From assembly GCF_028747645.1 (NCBI RefSeq), contig NZ_CP118100.1:2852001-2916000 (forward strand): a stretch of DNA of 64,000 nt, in the 5' to 3' direction. A program made the translations under genes and the position numbers. The notes under the pieces are model-generated. The model was not told where the DNA came from and did not search any database. It saw only the letters and a program-made list of their open reading frames with translations. This DNA comes from Microbacterium esteraromaticum. GTDB lineage: Bacteria > Actinomycetota > Actinomycetes > Actinomycetales > Microbacteriaceae. Numbering within the stretch: the stretch's first letter is position 1; the number at the start of each line of letters is the position of its first letter. Of the stretch, positions 17,369 through 26,371 are shown piece after piece.

Positions 17369-18361
17369 GTGCGCATCGGATTGATCGGGGCGGGCGCTGT
17401 CGCGCCGTTCCACATCACGGCGGCGGCCGAGAACGACGGACTCGAGCTCACCGCCGTCTGCGACATCGATGCGGATGCCGCGGCCCGCGCGGCATCCGGA
17501 TCCGGCGCGGCGGTGTTCACCGACCACCGGCGGATGCTCGCCGCCGGGGTCGTCGATGCCGTGATCGTGAACACCCCACACGCCACGCACCTGCCGATCG
17601 GCGCGGATGCCGCGGCCGCCGGCGCTCATGTGATGGTGGAGAAGCCGATGGCGACCACCCTGCAGGACTGCGACCGACTCGCCGAGCTGTGCCGACAGGC
17701 GGGTGTCGGGCTCACCATCGGCCACATCCAGCACTACATGCCCGAGAAGGTCGCCGCGCAGCGCGTGCTGGCGACCGGTGAGCTCGGGGCGGTGCGGATG
17801 ATCCGCGACAACCGCAGCACCGACTACCGTCCGGGATCGCGATCGGAGTGGTTCTTCTCCCCCGAGATCGCCGGCGGGGGTGCCCTGATGAACATCGGCG
17901 GGCATTGCCTTGACCGTTCCCTGTGGTTCGGCGGGGGCCGCGCGGTCGAGGTGCTCGCCACGACCGTGCACCGGTTCGGCGCCGCCGTCGAGACCGACGG
18001 TGCGATGCTGCTGCGGCTCGACAACGGCGTGGGGGTGAGCATCGCCGTGGTGAGTGACCCCGGTACGCGCGGTGACCTGTTGACGATCGTGTGCGACCGC
18101 GGTGTGATCGAGATCGACCCGCGGGTGGGCACGACGGTGCACGCCGACGGGCGGTCGCGGGTCGTGCACGAGCATCACGCCGACGACATCCAGCGCGCGT
18201 TCACCGCACAGCTGGCCGACTTCGCAGCGGTCATCGCCGGGGCCGAGCCGACCGTCGCGCACGAGCACGCGCGTCACGTGGTCGAGCTCGTGCTCACGGC
18301 GTACCGTTCGGCGGATGAGGGCAGGGCGCTGTCGCTCCTGCCTGCCGGGGTGCCCGCGTGA
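17369..18361 (+). CDS. Gfo/Idh/MocA-family NAD(P)-dependent sugar dehydrogenase
   Basis: Cytoplasmic sugar oxidoreductase of 330 residues. The Rossmann motif is GLIGAGAVAPFH, followed by the family motif EKPMAT (MVEKPMATTLQDC) with the catalytic Lys, and a C-terminal alpha/beta domain with NIGGHCLDRSLWFGG. GTG start follows GAGGAG. Its last codons overlap the next sulfatase gene by four bases (GTGA), so both are translated together. It probably oxidises or reduces the desulfated sugar or its derivative; the substrate is unknown. Confidence 0.9.
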   Translation: MRIGLIGAGAVAPFHITAAAENDGLELTAVCDIDADAAARAASGSGAAVFTDHRRMLAAGVVDAVIVNTPHATHLPIGADAAAAGAHVMVEKPMATTLQDCDRLAELCRQAGVGLTIGHIQHYMPEKVAAQRVLATGELGAVRMIRDNRSTDYRPGSRSEWFFSPEIAGGGALMNIGGHCLDRSLWFGGGRAVEVLATTVHRFGAAVETDGAMLLRLDNGVGVSIAVVSDPGTRGDLLTIVCDRGVIEIDPRVGTTVHADGRSRVVHEHHADDIQRAFTAQLADFAAVIAGAEPTVAHEHARHVVELVLTAYRSADEGRALSLLPAGVPA

Positions 18362-19773
18362 CGAACCTCCCGAACCTGATCCTCATCGTCAGCGACGACC
18401 AGGGTCCCTGGGCGCTCGGCGCGGCAGGGAACCCCGAGATCCGCACCCCCGTTCTCGACGACCTCGCCGCCCGCGGCATCCGACTCGACCGCTTCTTCTG
18501 CGCGTCGCCGGTGTGCTCACCGGCACGGGCGAGCCTGCTGACCGGCCGCATACCCTCAGCGCACGGGGTGCACGACTATCTCGACGGCGCGCATGTCGGC
18601 ACCGAAAGCCAGGACTACCTGCAGGGGGTGCCCACACTGACCGACGCGCTGGCTGATGCCGGCTACCGACTCGGGCTGTCGGGAAAGTGGCACCTTGGAG
18701 CCAGCGACGCGCCGCGTGCGGGGTTCGTGCACTGGTACGCCCTGGAGGGGGGCGGGAGCGCCTACCGCGACGCCGTCATGTATCGCGACGGTGTCGCCGA
18801 ACACGTCGGTGAGTACCTGACCGATGTCATCGCCGACGACGCGATCGCCTTCATCGACGCCGAGCAGCAGCATCCGAATCCGTTCTTCCTCGCGCTGAAC
18901 TTCACCGCGCCGCACAAGCCGTTCGCCGGGCAGCACCCCGAGCGGTTCACCGACCTGTACCGCGACTGCGCGTTCGAGAGTTGTCCGCAAGAGAGCCCGC
19001 ACCCCTGGCTGCAAACACTGGACGGCGCCCCGATCGGCGGCGAGTCCGATACGCGTGAGGCACTGATCGGCTACTTCGCGGCCGTGACGGCGATGGATGC
19101 CGCGATCGGGCGGGTACTGGATCGGCTGCGCGCGCACGGCATCGAGCAGGAGACGATCGTCGTGTTCCTGAGCGACAACGGCTTCAGCTGCGGTCATCAC
19201 GGGTTCTGGGGCAAGGGGAACGGCACGTTCCCGATGAACATGTACGACGAGTCGGTCATGGTGCCCTTCATCGTCTCGGCCCCGGGCATGCTCCCGGTCG
19301 GCGTCGTGCACGACGACCTGCTCAGCGCCTACGATCTGCCCGCGACCCTGCTGGAGCTGCTCGGCCTTCCCTCGCACGAGTTCGAGCAGGGGCCGGGACG
19401 CAGCTTCGCGGGGCTGCTGCGCGGCGAAGCTCCCGCCCGCCCCGAGCGCCCGGTCGTCGTACACAGTGAGTACGGGCCCGCGCGCATGATCCGCACGGCC
19501 GATCGAAAGTACGTGCACCGCCATCCGTACGGACCGCACGAGTTCTACGACCTCGCCTCCGACCCTCGGGAGTCGCGCAACCTCATCGACGATGCCGCGT
19601 ATCGCGATGATCAGGAGCGGCTTCGCGGGATGCTGCACGACTGGTTCGTGCGGTTCTCACGATCGGATGCCGATGGCCGGGCACTGCCGGTGGTCGGCGC
19701 CGGTCAGCACCGTGCCCTGGGCACGGATCCCCTCGGCGCGTTCTCCGCTCCGGGGTGGGACGGGGCCGTCTGA
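18358..19773 (+). CDS. Sulfatase (type I), second copy
   Basis: Sulfate ester hydrolase, 471 residues. It has NLILIVSDDQGPWALG with two metal-binding Asp, the formylglycine motif CSPAR (SPVCSPARASLLTGRIPS), HLGASDAPRAGF and VVFLSDNGFSCGHHGFWGKG for the second metal cluster and substrate pocket. No signal peptide is present. It is coupled to the Gfo/Idh/MocA gene. The pocket segment differs strongly from the other two sulfatases in the window, so it should attack a different sulfate position or linkage. It requires a formylglycine-generating enzyme encoded elsewhere. Confidence 0.93.
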   Translation: MTNLPNLILIVSDDQGPWALGAAGNPEIRTPVLDDLAARGIRLDRFFCASPVCSPARASLLTGRIPSAHGVHDYLDGAHVGTESQDYLQGVPTLTDALADAGYRLGLSGKWHLGASDAPRAGFVHWYALEGGGSAYRDAVMYRDGVAEHVGEYLTDVIADDAIAFIDAEQQHPNPFFLALNFTAPHKPFAGQHPERFTDLYRDCAFESCPQESPHPWLQTLDGAPIGGESDTREALIGYFAAVTAMDAAIGRVLDRLRAHGIEQETIVVFLSDNGFSCGHHGFWGKGNGTFPMNMYDESVMVPFIVSAPGMLPVGVVHDDLLSAYDLPATLLELLGLPSHEFEQGPGRSFAGLLRGEAPARPERPVVVHSEYGPARMIRTADRKYVHRHPYGPHEFYDLASDPRESRNLIDDAAYRDDQERLRGMLHDWFVRFSRSDADGRALPVVGAGQHRALGTDPLGAFSAPGWDGAV

Positions 19774-19792
19774 CACGCACCGCACCGGACGC

Positions 19793-21190
19793 TCAGGCGT
19801 TCATGGGCGCGAGGCGATAGGTGTCTGCCAGCGCGTGCGCGCCGGCCCAGTCGTCGCCGGCGGCCGTGAGGGCCTCGTGCAGCATCCGCGCCATCGTCGC
19901 CGCCAGGGGCGTCTGCGGACGGCTGCTGAGCTCGAACGGGTCGTCGTCGAGATCGAACACCTCGACGGAGAGCCCACCCTTCGGGTCCCACGTGGCGACG
20001 ATCTTCGCTTGAGGCGTTCGCAGGCCACGCACGCTGGTCGGATCGCTGCGAGAGGCGTAGCGGTAGTACATCGCCGTGTCATCGCCGGCTCCGCCCGGCT
20101 CTCCGCGCAGCGCTCCGGAACGGTCGCGCCCCGCGACGGCATCCCCACCGAGCGCGAACCCGACGAGGCCGAGGATCGTCGGAGCGACGTCCATCGAGTC
20201 GATGACGACCTGTGATTCGCCTGCGGGGACGAGCTGCGGCGAATGGACGATGAACGGCAGCCGCATCGACTCCTCGTAGGCGACGTTCTTGTACAGCAGC
20301 TCGTGGCTGCCCATCTGCATTCCGTGGTCCGAGGTGAAGACGATCACCGTGGGACGGTCGCCCGAGCACGCCTGCACGGCGGCGTGCAGGCGTCCGATCT
20401 GCTCATCGACGCCGGTCACGGCCGCGTAGTAATCGCGGGCGATGCCGGCCGCCTTGTGCGCGGTCTCGGTGCCGAGGCGGACGTTCGGGCGGGGCAACAG
20501 GGTCGCGTCGTCGAGCTCTGCGTAACGCGTTCGATAGCGATCGGGTACCAGTTCGAACGGCGGATGCGGCGGATTGAGCGACAGCATCAGCGCGAACGGC
20601 TCGTCACCGGCCTGCTGCAGAAAGCGGATCGCGACATCGGTCTCGTGCTCGGCCGACCACTGATCGATATCGACGCGCTCGTGGCGCCCGGCACGGGTCG
20701 TCCAGTAGTGCGGGGTGAGGTGACGGTCGGCGGCGCCGTACGAGTACCAGAAGTCGAACCCGAACCGGCGATCGGGCGGCGACCAGGCGTCCCACACCTT
20801 CCCGTCGCTGCGGCGCCCCTCACCGAACTTCGCATCCTCATCAACGGGCGGTTCGAGATGCCATTTGCCGATGTAGCCGGTGCGCCATCCGTGCCGACGC
20901 AGCACGCCGGCCCACGTGTCGAGCCCGCTGCGCAGACCGATGCCGTCCTGCGCGGTCTCGGAGTTGACGTTCAGGGTGACGCCGTTGTCGACCGGCCGCA
21001 TGCCGGTGAGGAACATCGCGCGGTGCGGACTGCAGACCGGATAGTTGCTCACCGCCTGCCGCACCAGGCACCCCTCCGCGGCGAGCCTGTCGAGATTCGG
21101 CGTGTGCACGGGGTCTTCACCCAGCATCCCGAGCGATGCCGCGCGGAACTGGTCGGCCATGATGACGAGGATGTTCGGGCGATTCGGCAA
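19793..21190 (-). CDS. Sulfatase (type I), third copy
   Basis: Sulfate ester hydrolase, about 465 residues, convergent with the second sulfatase. Motifs: NILVIMADQFRAASLG (metal), CSPHR (YPVCSPHRAMFLTGMRP) for formylglycine, GYIGKWHLEPP and FTSDHGMQMGSHELLYK. I chose a TTG start because AGGAGG stands four bases upstream; a GTG 57 bases further up has no ribosome site. No signal peptide. Transcription comes from the region shared with the cupin isomerase gene. It completes a set of three different intracellular sulfatases around one importer. Confidence 0.9.
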   Translation of the reverse strand: MPNRPNILVIMADQFRAASLGMLGEDPVHTPNLDRLAAEGCLVRQAVSNYPVCSPHRAMFLTGMRPVDNGVTLNVNSETAQDGIGLRSGLDTWAGVLRRHGWRTGYIGKWHLEPPVDEDAKFGEGRRSDGKVWDAWSPPDRRFGFDFWYSYGAADRHLTPHYWTTRAGRHERVDIDQWSAEHETDVAIRFLQQAGDEPFALMLSLNPPHPPFELVPDRYRTRYAELDDATLLPRPNVRLGTETAHKAAGIARDYYAAVTGVDEQIGRLHAAVQACSGDRPTVIVFTSDHGMQMGSHELLYKNVAYEESMRLPFIVHSPQLVPAGESQVVIDSMDVAPTILGLVGFALGGDAVAGRDRSGALRGEPGGAGDDTAMYYRYASRSDPTSVRGLRTPQAKIVATWDPKGGLSVEVFDLDDDPFELSSRPQTPLAATMARMLHEALTAAGDDWAGAHALADTYRLAPMNA

Positions 21191-21268
21191 GGGGCCTCCT
21201 AGGGTGTCCGCTCCAGTCAACTCCGTGCCGACAAGAGGAATCAACACGCACCGCCGCGGTGCGTCGGA

Positions 21269-21874
21269 TCAGCCGCGTCGGTACCCGGTGTGGTCGGGGT
21301 TGGGTGCGAGTCGCCATCCTTCACCATCAGCCACGACGAGGTTCTTCATACCGCCGGCATCGGCGATCAGGGCGTAGTCCTGGCCGGCGTCCGCTGCGTA
21401 GCAGAACAGGGTGACGAACGGCTCGTCGCCGGTGTTCACACTGCGGTGGATCCAGTGTCCGGGCACGTTCACCGCTTTGCCCGGGGTGAGCTCGACCGCT
21501 TCGGACTGCCCGTCGACAGTCTCGAGCAGCATGACCCCGCGACCGCTGAGGCAGTAGTACAGCTCGGCGCGGTTGGCGATGGCGTGCAGATGACCACGGG
21601 TCACGGCGAACTCCTCGCCGATGCGTCCTGGCAGCAGAGTGCTGGTGCCGACGATGAGCGCACCCGGCCCGTCCTGATACTTGTGATCGTCGACCCAGTA
21701 GACGAGCTCGGAGTCGCCCCGCTCCTCGACCGCGGCCCGCCAGGCGGCCTCGTCGCGGTAGACACCCGACATATCGCCCAAGAACTTCTCGTACCGACGG
21801 GAGCGCCCTTCGATGCCGCCCGCGGGTGAGATCTGCAGCGGGACGGGGAAATCGACGACGGTGTGAGTGCTCAC
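21269..21874 (-). CDS. Cupin-type glucose-6-phosphate isomerase-like protein
   Basis: A 201-residue cupin resembling archaeal-type phosphoglucose isomerases. The metal site appears in TRGHLHAIANRAELYYCLSG (two His and a Glu) with a further His in NVPGHWIHRS. It would interconvert an aldose and a ketose phosphate in the cytoplasm, but a mutarotase or different isomerase role is possible. GTG start follows AGGAGG at ideal spacing. It is divergent from the FGGY kinase gene across a CTTGTAATTACAGG operator, so both belong to the same regulon. Confidence 0.78.
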   Translation of the reverse strand: MSTHTVVDFPVPLQISPAGGIEGRSRRYEKFLGDMSGVYRDEAAWRAAVEERGDSELVYWVDDHKYQDGPGALIVGTSTLLPGRIGEEFAVTRGHLHAIANRAELYYCLSGRGVMLLETVDGQSEAVELTPGKAVNVPGHWIHRSVNTGDEPFVTLFCYAADAGQDYALIADAGGMKNLVVADGEGWRLAPNPDHTGYRRG

Positions 21875-21890
21875 GGGGACCTCCTGGTAA

Positions 21891-21910
21891 CTTGTAATTA
21901 CAGGTATACT
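21891..21910. promoter_or_regulatory. Regulon operator copy 1 with kinase -10 box
   Basis: CTTGTAATTACAGG at 21891-21904 is one of four related palindromes in the window. TATACT at 21905-21910 immediately follows and is a good -10 box for the kinase gene, so a bound repressor would block polymerase. It lies 16 bases from the divergent cupin gene start. Confidence 0.75.
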
Positions 21911-21963
21911 CCCTCGTACCTCGAAACCCAAACCGCACCTCTGCCAGTGAGACAGGACGAACT

Positions 21964-23493
21964 GTGATCATCGCGCACGACCTCGGCACGACCGGCGACA
22001 AGGCATCGCTGCACCACGACGACGGCCGACTGGTGGCCTCGGTCACCGTCCCCTATCCCGCGCACTTCGCCGCCGGCGGCGTCGCCGAACAGAACCCGCA
22101 GGACTGGTGGGATGCGACGGTCACGGCGACCCGAGAGCTGCTCGCCCGCACCGGCACCGCGCCCGCAGAGATCGCCGGCCTGGTCGTCAGCGGACAGATG
22201 ATGGGCGCAGTCCTGCTGGACTCGGCGGGAGAGCCCGTGCGGCCCGCCATCATCTGGGCCGACACCCGATCGGGTGCCCAGCAGCGCGAGCTCGAGGCCG
22301 CGCTGGGGGCCGAGCACGCCTATCGACTGCTCGGGCACCGCCTGAACCCCACCTATTCGGTCTCGAAGATCATGTGGGTGCGCGACAACGAGCCCGATGT
22401 CTGGGCACGCGTGCGTCGCACGTGCGTCGCGAAGGACTTCATCGTGCTGCGCCTGACCGGGCGTCTCGCCACCGACCGCTCTGACGCCTCGGGCACCAAC
22501 GCCTACGATCAGCAGCGCGGCACCTGGTCGGACGAGGTGCTGACGGCGGCCAAACTGGACCCGGCGCTGTTTCCCGAGATCCTCGACTCCACCGCCGTGG
22601 TCGGCGCACTCACCGCCGACGCCGCCGAGCAGCTCGGCCTGCACACCGGCGTGCGGGTGGTCATGGGCGGCGGCGACGGGCCGATGGCAGCGGTCGGCTC
22701 GGGCATCGTCTCACCCGAAGACGGCGCCTACGTGTGTCTGGGCACGAGCTCGTGGATCTCGTTCGTCACCGAGGCGCCGCTGCTCGACCCCGCGATGCGC
22801 ACCTTCACCTTCGACAACGTCGCTCCCGGCCTGTTCGTGCCGACGGCGACCATGCAGGCCGGCGGCGCATCGGTGCAGTGGATCGCCGAGGCGCTCTCGC
22901 TCGATCCCGCGAAACCTGAGACGGGTCGGCTGACTGCCGAAGCCGCCGACGGCATCGACACTGAGGACCTCTATTTTCTGCCCTACCTGCTGGGCGAGCG
23001 CGCCCCGATCTGGGATCCGCACGCACGCGGAGCCTTCGTGGGCATCGGCCGGCACCACACCCGTGCGCACCTCGTCCGCGCGGTGCTGGAGGGCACCGCG
23101 TTCAACCTGCTCACCTGCATCCAGGCGTTCCGCGCCTCGGGCGCCGTGATCGATCGCATCGACGCCGTCGGCGGCGGGGCCCAGAGCGACGCCTACCTGT
23201 CGGTGCTCGCGGATGTCTGGGGCATTCCGGTACGCCGGCGCACGATCGTCGAAGAGGCCAACAGCCTGGGCGCCGCGGTGACCGCCGCGGTCGGACTGGG
23301 CCTGGCCGATTTCTCGGCCGCGCGGGCGCTGAGCGAGGTCACGGCCGAGTTCGTTCCGGATGCCGCCCGGCACGCCGCCTACGCACGACGCCACGCCCGC
23401 TTCACCGCCGCGTACGAGGCACTGGCGCCCTGGTTCGCGGCCGCACCGCATGTTCAGAACGCCGACATGCTGGCCGAGGGCGGAGCCCACTGA
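21964..23493 (+). CDS. FGGY-family carbohydrate kinase
   Basis: ATP-dependent sugar kinase of 509 residues with normal FGGY architecture. The N-terminal phosphate loop is HDLGTTGDKASL, then VVSGQMMGAVLLD and IIWADTRSG; the C-terminal domain has GGGDGPMAAVGSG, CLGTSSWISF and the family signature region DAVGGGAQSDAYLSVLADVWG. Closest in feel to xylulokinases, but FGGY specificity (xylulose, ribulose, fuculose, apulose, erythritol) cannot be told by eye. GTG start, AGGACG upstream. First gene of a four-gene operon with a 2-hydroxyacid dehydrogenase, a shikimate-dehydrogenase homologue and a PTE-like lactonase. Confidence 0.9.
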   Translation: MIIAHDLGTTGDKASLHHDDGRLVASVTVPYPAHFAAGGVAEQNPQDWWDATVTATRELLARTGTAPAEIAGLVVSGQMMGAVLLDSAGEPVRPAIIWADTRSGAQQRELEAALGAEHAYRLLGHRLNPTYSVSKIMWVRDNEPDVWARVRRTCVAKDFIVLRLTGRLATDRSDASGTNAYDQQRGTWSDEVLTAAKLDPALFPEILDSTAVVGALTADAAEQLGLHTGVRVVMGGGDGPMAAVGSGIVSPEDGAYVCLGTSSWISFVTEAPLLDPAMRTFTFDNVAPGLFVPTATMQAGGASVQWIAEALSLDPAKPETGRLTAEAADGIDTEDLYFLPYLLGERAPIWDPHARGAFVGIGRHHTRAHLVRAVLEGTAFNLLTCIQAFRASGAVIDRIDAVGGGAQSDAYLSVLADVWGIPVRRRTIVEEANSLGAAVTAAVGLGLADFSAARALSEVTAEFVPDAARHAAYARRHARFTAAYEALAPWFAAAPHVQNADMLAEGGAH

Positions 23494-24443
23494 TGGCTGT
23501 GATCCTCGTGACCAGCCGGTCGTTCTCGGATGGCGACCTCGACCTCGTCGAGCGGGCCGCGTCCGCCGGGCACCGCATCATGCACGGTCCGGCGCACCAC
23601 GCCCTCGACGACCTGCGGCCGTTGCTGCACGGCAGCGACGCCTGGATCGCCGGCACCGGCCCGGTGACCGCCGAGCACCTGGCCGCGGCCCCGCGACTGA
23701 AGATCATCGCGCGCTACGGCGTGGGATACGAGTCGGTCGATCTGGTCGCGGCTGCGGCGCGCGGCATCCCCGTCACCAACACCCCCGGCGCGAACGCGAA
23801 CGCCGTCGCCGATCACGCCGTCGGGCTCATGCTCGCGGCGCTGCGCACGATCCCGGACGGCGACCGCCGCGTACGCGCAGGCGACTGGAGCGTCCGCCGC
23901 GGGCGCGAGCTGGGGGCGGCGACCGTCGGCATCGTCGGCTTCGGCCGCATCGGCCAGGGCGTCGCCGCGCGACTGCGCGGCTTCGGCGCTCGGATGCTGG
24001 CATCCGACCCCTACGTCCCGGCCGAGGCGATCCGCGAGGCGGGCGCGGAGCCCGCCACTCTCGACGACCTGTTCCGCGAAGCGGACCTGATCACGTTGCA
24101 CGCGCCAGGAGGTCAACGACTGGTCGATGCGGCCCGGTTGGCGCTCCTGCGCCGCGGCACCGTGCTGGTGAACACCGCGCGTCCCGACCTGATCGACGAA
24201 CAGGCCGTCGCCGCCGCGCTGCACGAGGGCGTCATCGCCGGGTACGCAGCCGACACGCTCGATGGCGACACCGCGGGCGGCGCCAGCCCGCTGCTGGCCC
24301 CCGACCTCGCCGACCGCGTGATCGTCACACCGCATCTGGCGGCGCAGACCACCCAGGCCGTCGACAACATGGGACGCATGTCGCTCGACGACGTCATCGC
24401 CGTGCTGCGCGGCGATGCCCCCGCCCACCCCGTCACCCGCTAG
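23493..24443 (+). CDS. D-isomer-specific 2-hydroxyacid dehydrogenase
   Basis: NAD-dependent dehydrogenase of 316 residues. The nucleotide-binding motif is GIVGFGRIGQGVAARL; the catalytic Arg, Glu and His of the family are suggested by NTARPDLIDEQAV, the following acidic segment and VIVTPHLAAQT. KIIARYGVGYESVD is the usual substrate-domain segment. SerA-like annotation would be automatic, but the context points to a sugar-acid substrate. The start ATG shares its A with the kinase stop (TGATG), so translation is coupled. Confidence 0.9.
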   Translation: MAVILVTSRSFSDGDLDLVERAASAGHRIMHGPAHHALDDLRPLLHGSDAWIAGTGPVTAEHLAAAPRLKIIARYGVGYESVDLVAAAARGIPVTNTPGANANAVADHAVGLMLAALRTIPDGDRRVRAGDWSVRRGRELGAATVGIVGFGRIGQGVAARLRGFGARMLASDPYVPAEAIREAGAEPATLDDLFREADLITLHAPGGQRLVDAARLALLRRGTVLVNTARPDLIDEQAVAAALHEGVIAGYAADTLDGDTAGGASPLLAPDLADRVIVTPHLAAQTTQAVDNMGRMSLDDVIAVLRGDAPAHPVTR

Positions 24444-24452
24444 GAGCAGCCG

Positions 24453-25406
24453 ATGACCACCCTCCCTCTCTCCGATGACCACGTGGCTCCCTCTGATGAC
24501 TACATGGGCTTCGTCGGCGTCACCACCGGCTCGTCGTCGATCATGAAGGTGTTCCCACTGTGGGCCGACATCCTCGGCCTGCCGACGCGCACCCTTGTCG
24601 GGCATGATCTGCCGATGGATGCCGCCCCCGGCGTCTACCGCGAGATGGTCGAGCGCATCCGCGACGACGAGCACCACCGCGGCGCCCTGGTCACAACACA
24701 CAAGATGAACGTGTTCGCGGCGGCATCCGATCTGTTCGACGAGCTCGATCCGTTCGCCGTCTCGTGCTCCGAGATCTCGAGCATCTCCAAGCGCGGGGCG
24801 AAGCTGATCGGACGCGCGAAAGACCCCCTCACGGTCGACCTCGCGCTGAACGACTTCCTGCCCGCCGATCATTTCGCCCGCACCGGTGCCGAGGTGATCA
24901 TCCTGGGCGCGGGCGGCTCCGGCACGGCGCTCAGCTGGGCGCTGTCCGAGCGCGCGGACGCGCCCGCACGCATCACCGTCACCGCGCGCACGCAGGACAA
25001 GCTCGACCATCTGCGCGAGGTGCACCGCCAGCACGGCACCCCGGATGACCTGATCCGGTACGTGGTCACTCCGCACGCGACCGACGCCGACGCCCTCGTC
25101 GAGGCGGCCCCTCCCGGTTCGGTGATCGCGAATGCGACCGGCCTCGGCAAGGACCGCCCCGGTTCCCCTCTCACCGATGCCGTGGTCTTCCCCGAACGAG
25201 CGTGGGCGTGGGAGTTCAACTACCGCGGTTCGCTGGAGTTCCTGCACCAGGCCGCCGCCCAACGCGACCGCCGGGCGCTGCAGGTGGTCGACGGCTGGCG
25301 CTACTTCATCCACGGCTGGTCGCAGGTCGTCGCCGACGTCTTCGAGATCGAGCTGACCCCCGACACGGTCGACCGGCTCGCGGCGGCAGCGGAGTCGGTG
25401 CGCTGA
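24453..25406 (+). CDS. Atypical shikimate dehydrogenase-family protein
   Basis: A 317-residue member of the shikimate/quinate dehydrogenase fold. The Rossmann loop is GAGGSGTALSWAL at about residue 151. The usual catalytic strand VT(I/V)PxK is VTTHKMN here, and the usual NATPxGM is NATGLGKDRPGS, so the substrate site differs from AroE. There are no other aromatic-pathway genes near. It stands between the hydroxyacid dehydrogenase and the PTE-like lactonase and ends in a TGATG overlap with the latter. I infer an NAD(P)-linked oxidation of a carbocyclic or branched polyol or sugar acid; this is not demonstrated. Confidence 0.8.
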   Translation: MTTLPLSDDHVAPSDDYMGFVGVTTGSSSIMKVFPLWADILGLPTRTLVGHDLPMDAAPGVYREMVERIRDDEHHRGALVTTHKMNVFAAASDLFDELDPFAVSCSEISSISKRGAKLIGRAKDPLTVDLALNDFLPADHFARTGAEVIILGAGGSGTALSWALSERADAPARITVTARTQDKLDHLREVHRQHGTPDDLIRYVVTPHATDADALVEAAPPGSVIANATGLGKDRPGSPLTDAVVFPERAWAWEFNYRGSLEFLHQAAAQRDRRALQVVDGWRYFIHGWSQVVADVFEIELTPDTVDRLAAAAESVR

Positions 25407-26362
25407 TGACCGCCGTGGTGCGCACCGTCCTCGGTGACGCCGAACCGGCGGCGCTGGGCAGGGTGAACTACCACGAGCACCTCTTTCAGGTCTCGCCCCT
25501 GCTGCCGGGGGACGAGCTCGATGACGAGCAGTCTTCGAGCGCCGAGGCCGCTCTGCTGCGAGCCAGTGGGTTCGAGACCATGGTCGATGCCACGCCGTTC
25601 GGACTCGGGCGCGACCCCGCGGGTTTGGCGCGGATCAGCACCGCCACCGGACTCGGCGTGATCGCCACGACCGGGCGGCATCGAGAGGCCCACTACGCGC
25701 CGGATCATCCGACGCGCAAAGCGGATGCCGCACAGCTGGCCGCCCTGTTCATCGCCGATGTGCGCGAGGGGATGCCCGCGACCGACGCCGATCCGCGCGG
25801 TCCGCGCGCGCTGTCACCGACCGGCGCGTCAGTGCGCGCCGGCATGCTCAAGGGCGGCGCGGACTACTGGCGGATCAGCGCGTTCGAGCGCACCACGCTG
25901 ATGGCCATCGCCGAGGCGCACCGCGCGACCGGCGCGCCCATCATGGTGCATCTGGAGTTCTGCACCGCCGCACACGAGGTGCTCGATCTGCTGGCGGACG
26001 AGGGTGTGGCATCCGACCGCGTCGTGCTGGCCCACGCCGACCGCGACCCCGATGCCGGTCTGCATCTCTCGCTCACCGAGCGCGGCGCCTACCTCGGCTA
26101 CGACGGCTACGCCCGCCCGCGCACGCGCTCGGATGCCGAGCTGCTGACGCTGACAGACACGGTGATCGCGGGCGGCGGGGGCGATCGCATCGTCCTGGGC
26201 GGCGATGTGGCACGCGCCACGCGCTACATCGCCTACGGTGGCATGCCCGGACTCGCCTATCTCGGCGAACGGTACCTGCCGCGCCTGCGCAGCGCTGTTG
26301 GCGACGCGGCTGTCGACGCGTTGCTCACGACCAATCCGGCACGTCTGCTGACTCTGCGCTAA
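25406..26362 (+). CDS. Phosphotriesterase-family (PTE-like) lactonase/hydrolase
   Basis: Binuclear-metal TIM-barrel amidohydrolase, 318 residues. Metal ligands visible: HEH in VNYHEHLFQVS near the N-terminus, the bridging Lys region KGGADYWRIS, His in IMVHLEFCTAA and HADRDPD, and Asp in VLGGDVARAT. PTE-like proteins in catabolic operons are usually lactonases or sugar-acid hydrolases, seldom phosphotriesterases. It is the last gene of the kinase operon, followed at once by a strong bidirectional terminator. No signal peptide. Confidence 0.85.
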   Translation: MTAVVRTVLGDAEPAALGRVNYHEHLFQVSPLLPGDELDDEQSSSAEAALLRASGFETMVDATPFGLGRDPAGLARISTATGLGVIATTGRHREAHYAPDHPTRKADAAQLAALFIADVREGMPATDADPRGPRALSPTGASVRAGMLKGGADYWRISAFERTTLMAIAEAHRATGAPIMVHLEFCTAAHEVLDLLADEGVASDRVVLAHADRDPDAGLHLSLTERGAYLGYDGYARPRTRSDAELLTLTDTVIAGGGGDRIVLGGDVARATRYIAYGGMPGLAYLGERYLPRLRSAVGDAAVDALLTTNPARLLTLR

Positions 26363-26371
26363 CAGGCACCG

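Noticed and set aside
25406..26362. Organophosphate-degrading phosphotriesterase
   Set aside because: Family members in catabolic operons are generally lactonases; position behind a kinase and dehydrogenases favours a sugar-acid substrate.
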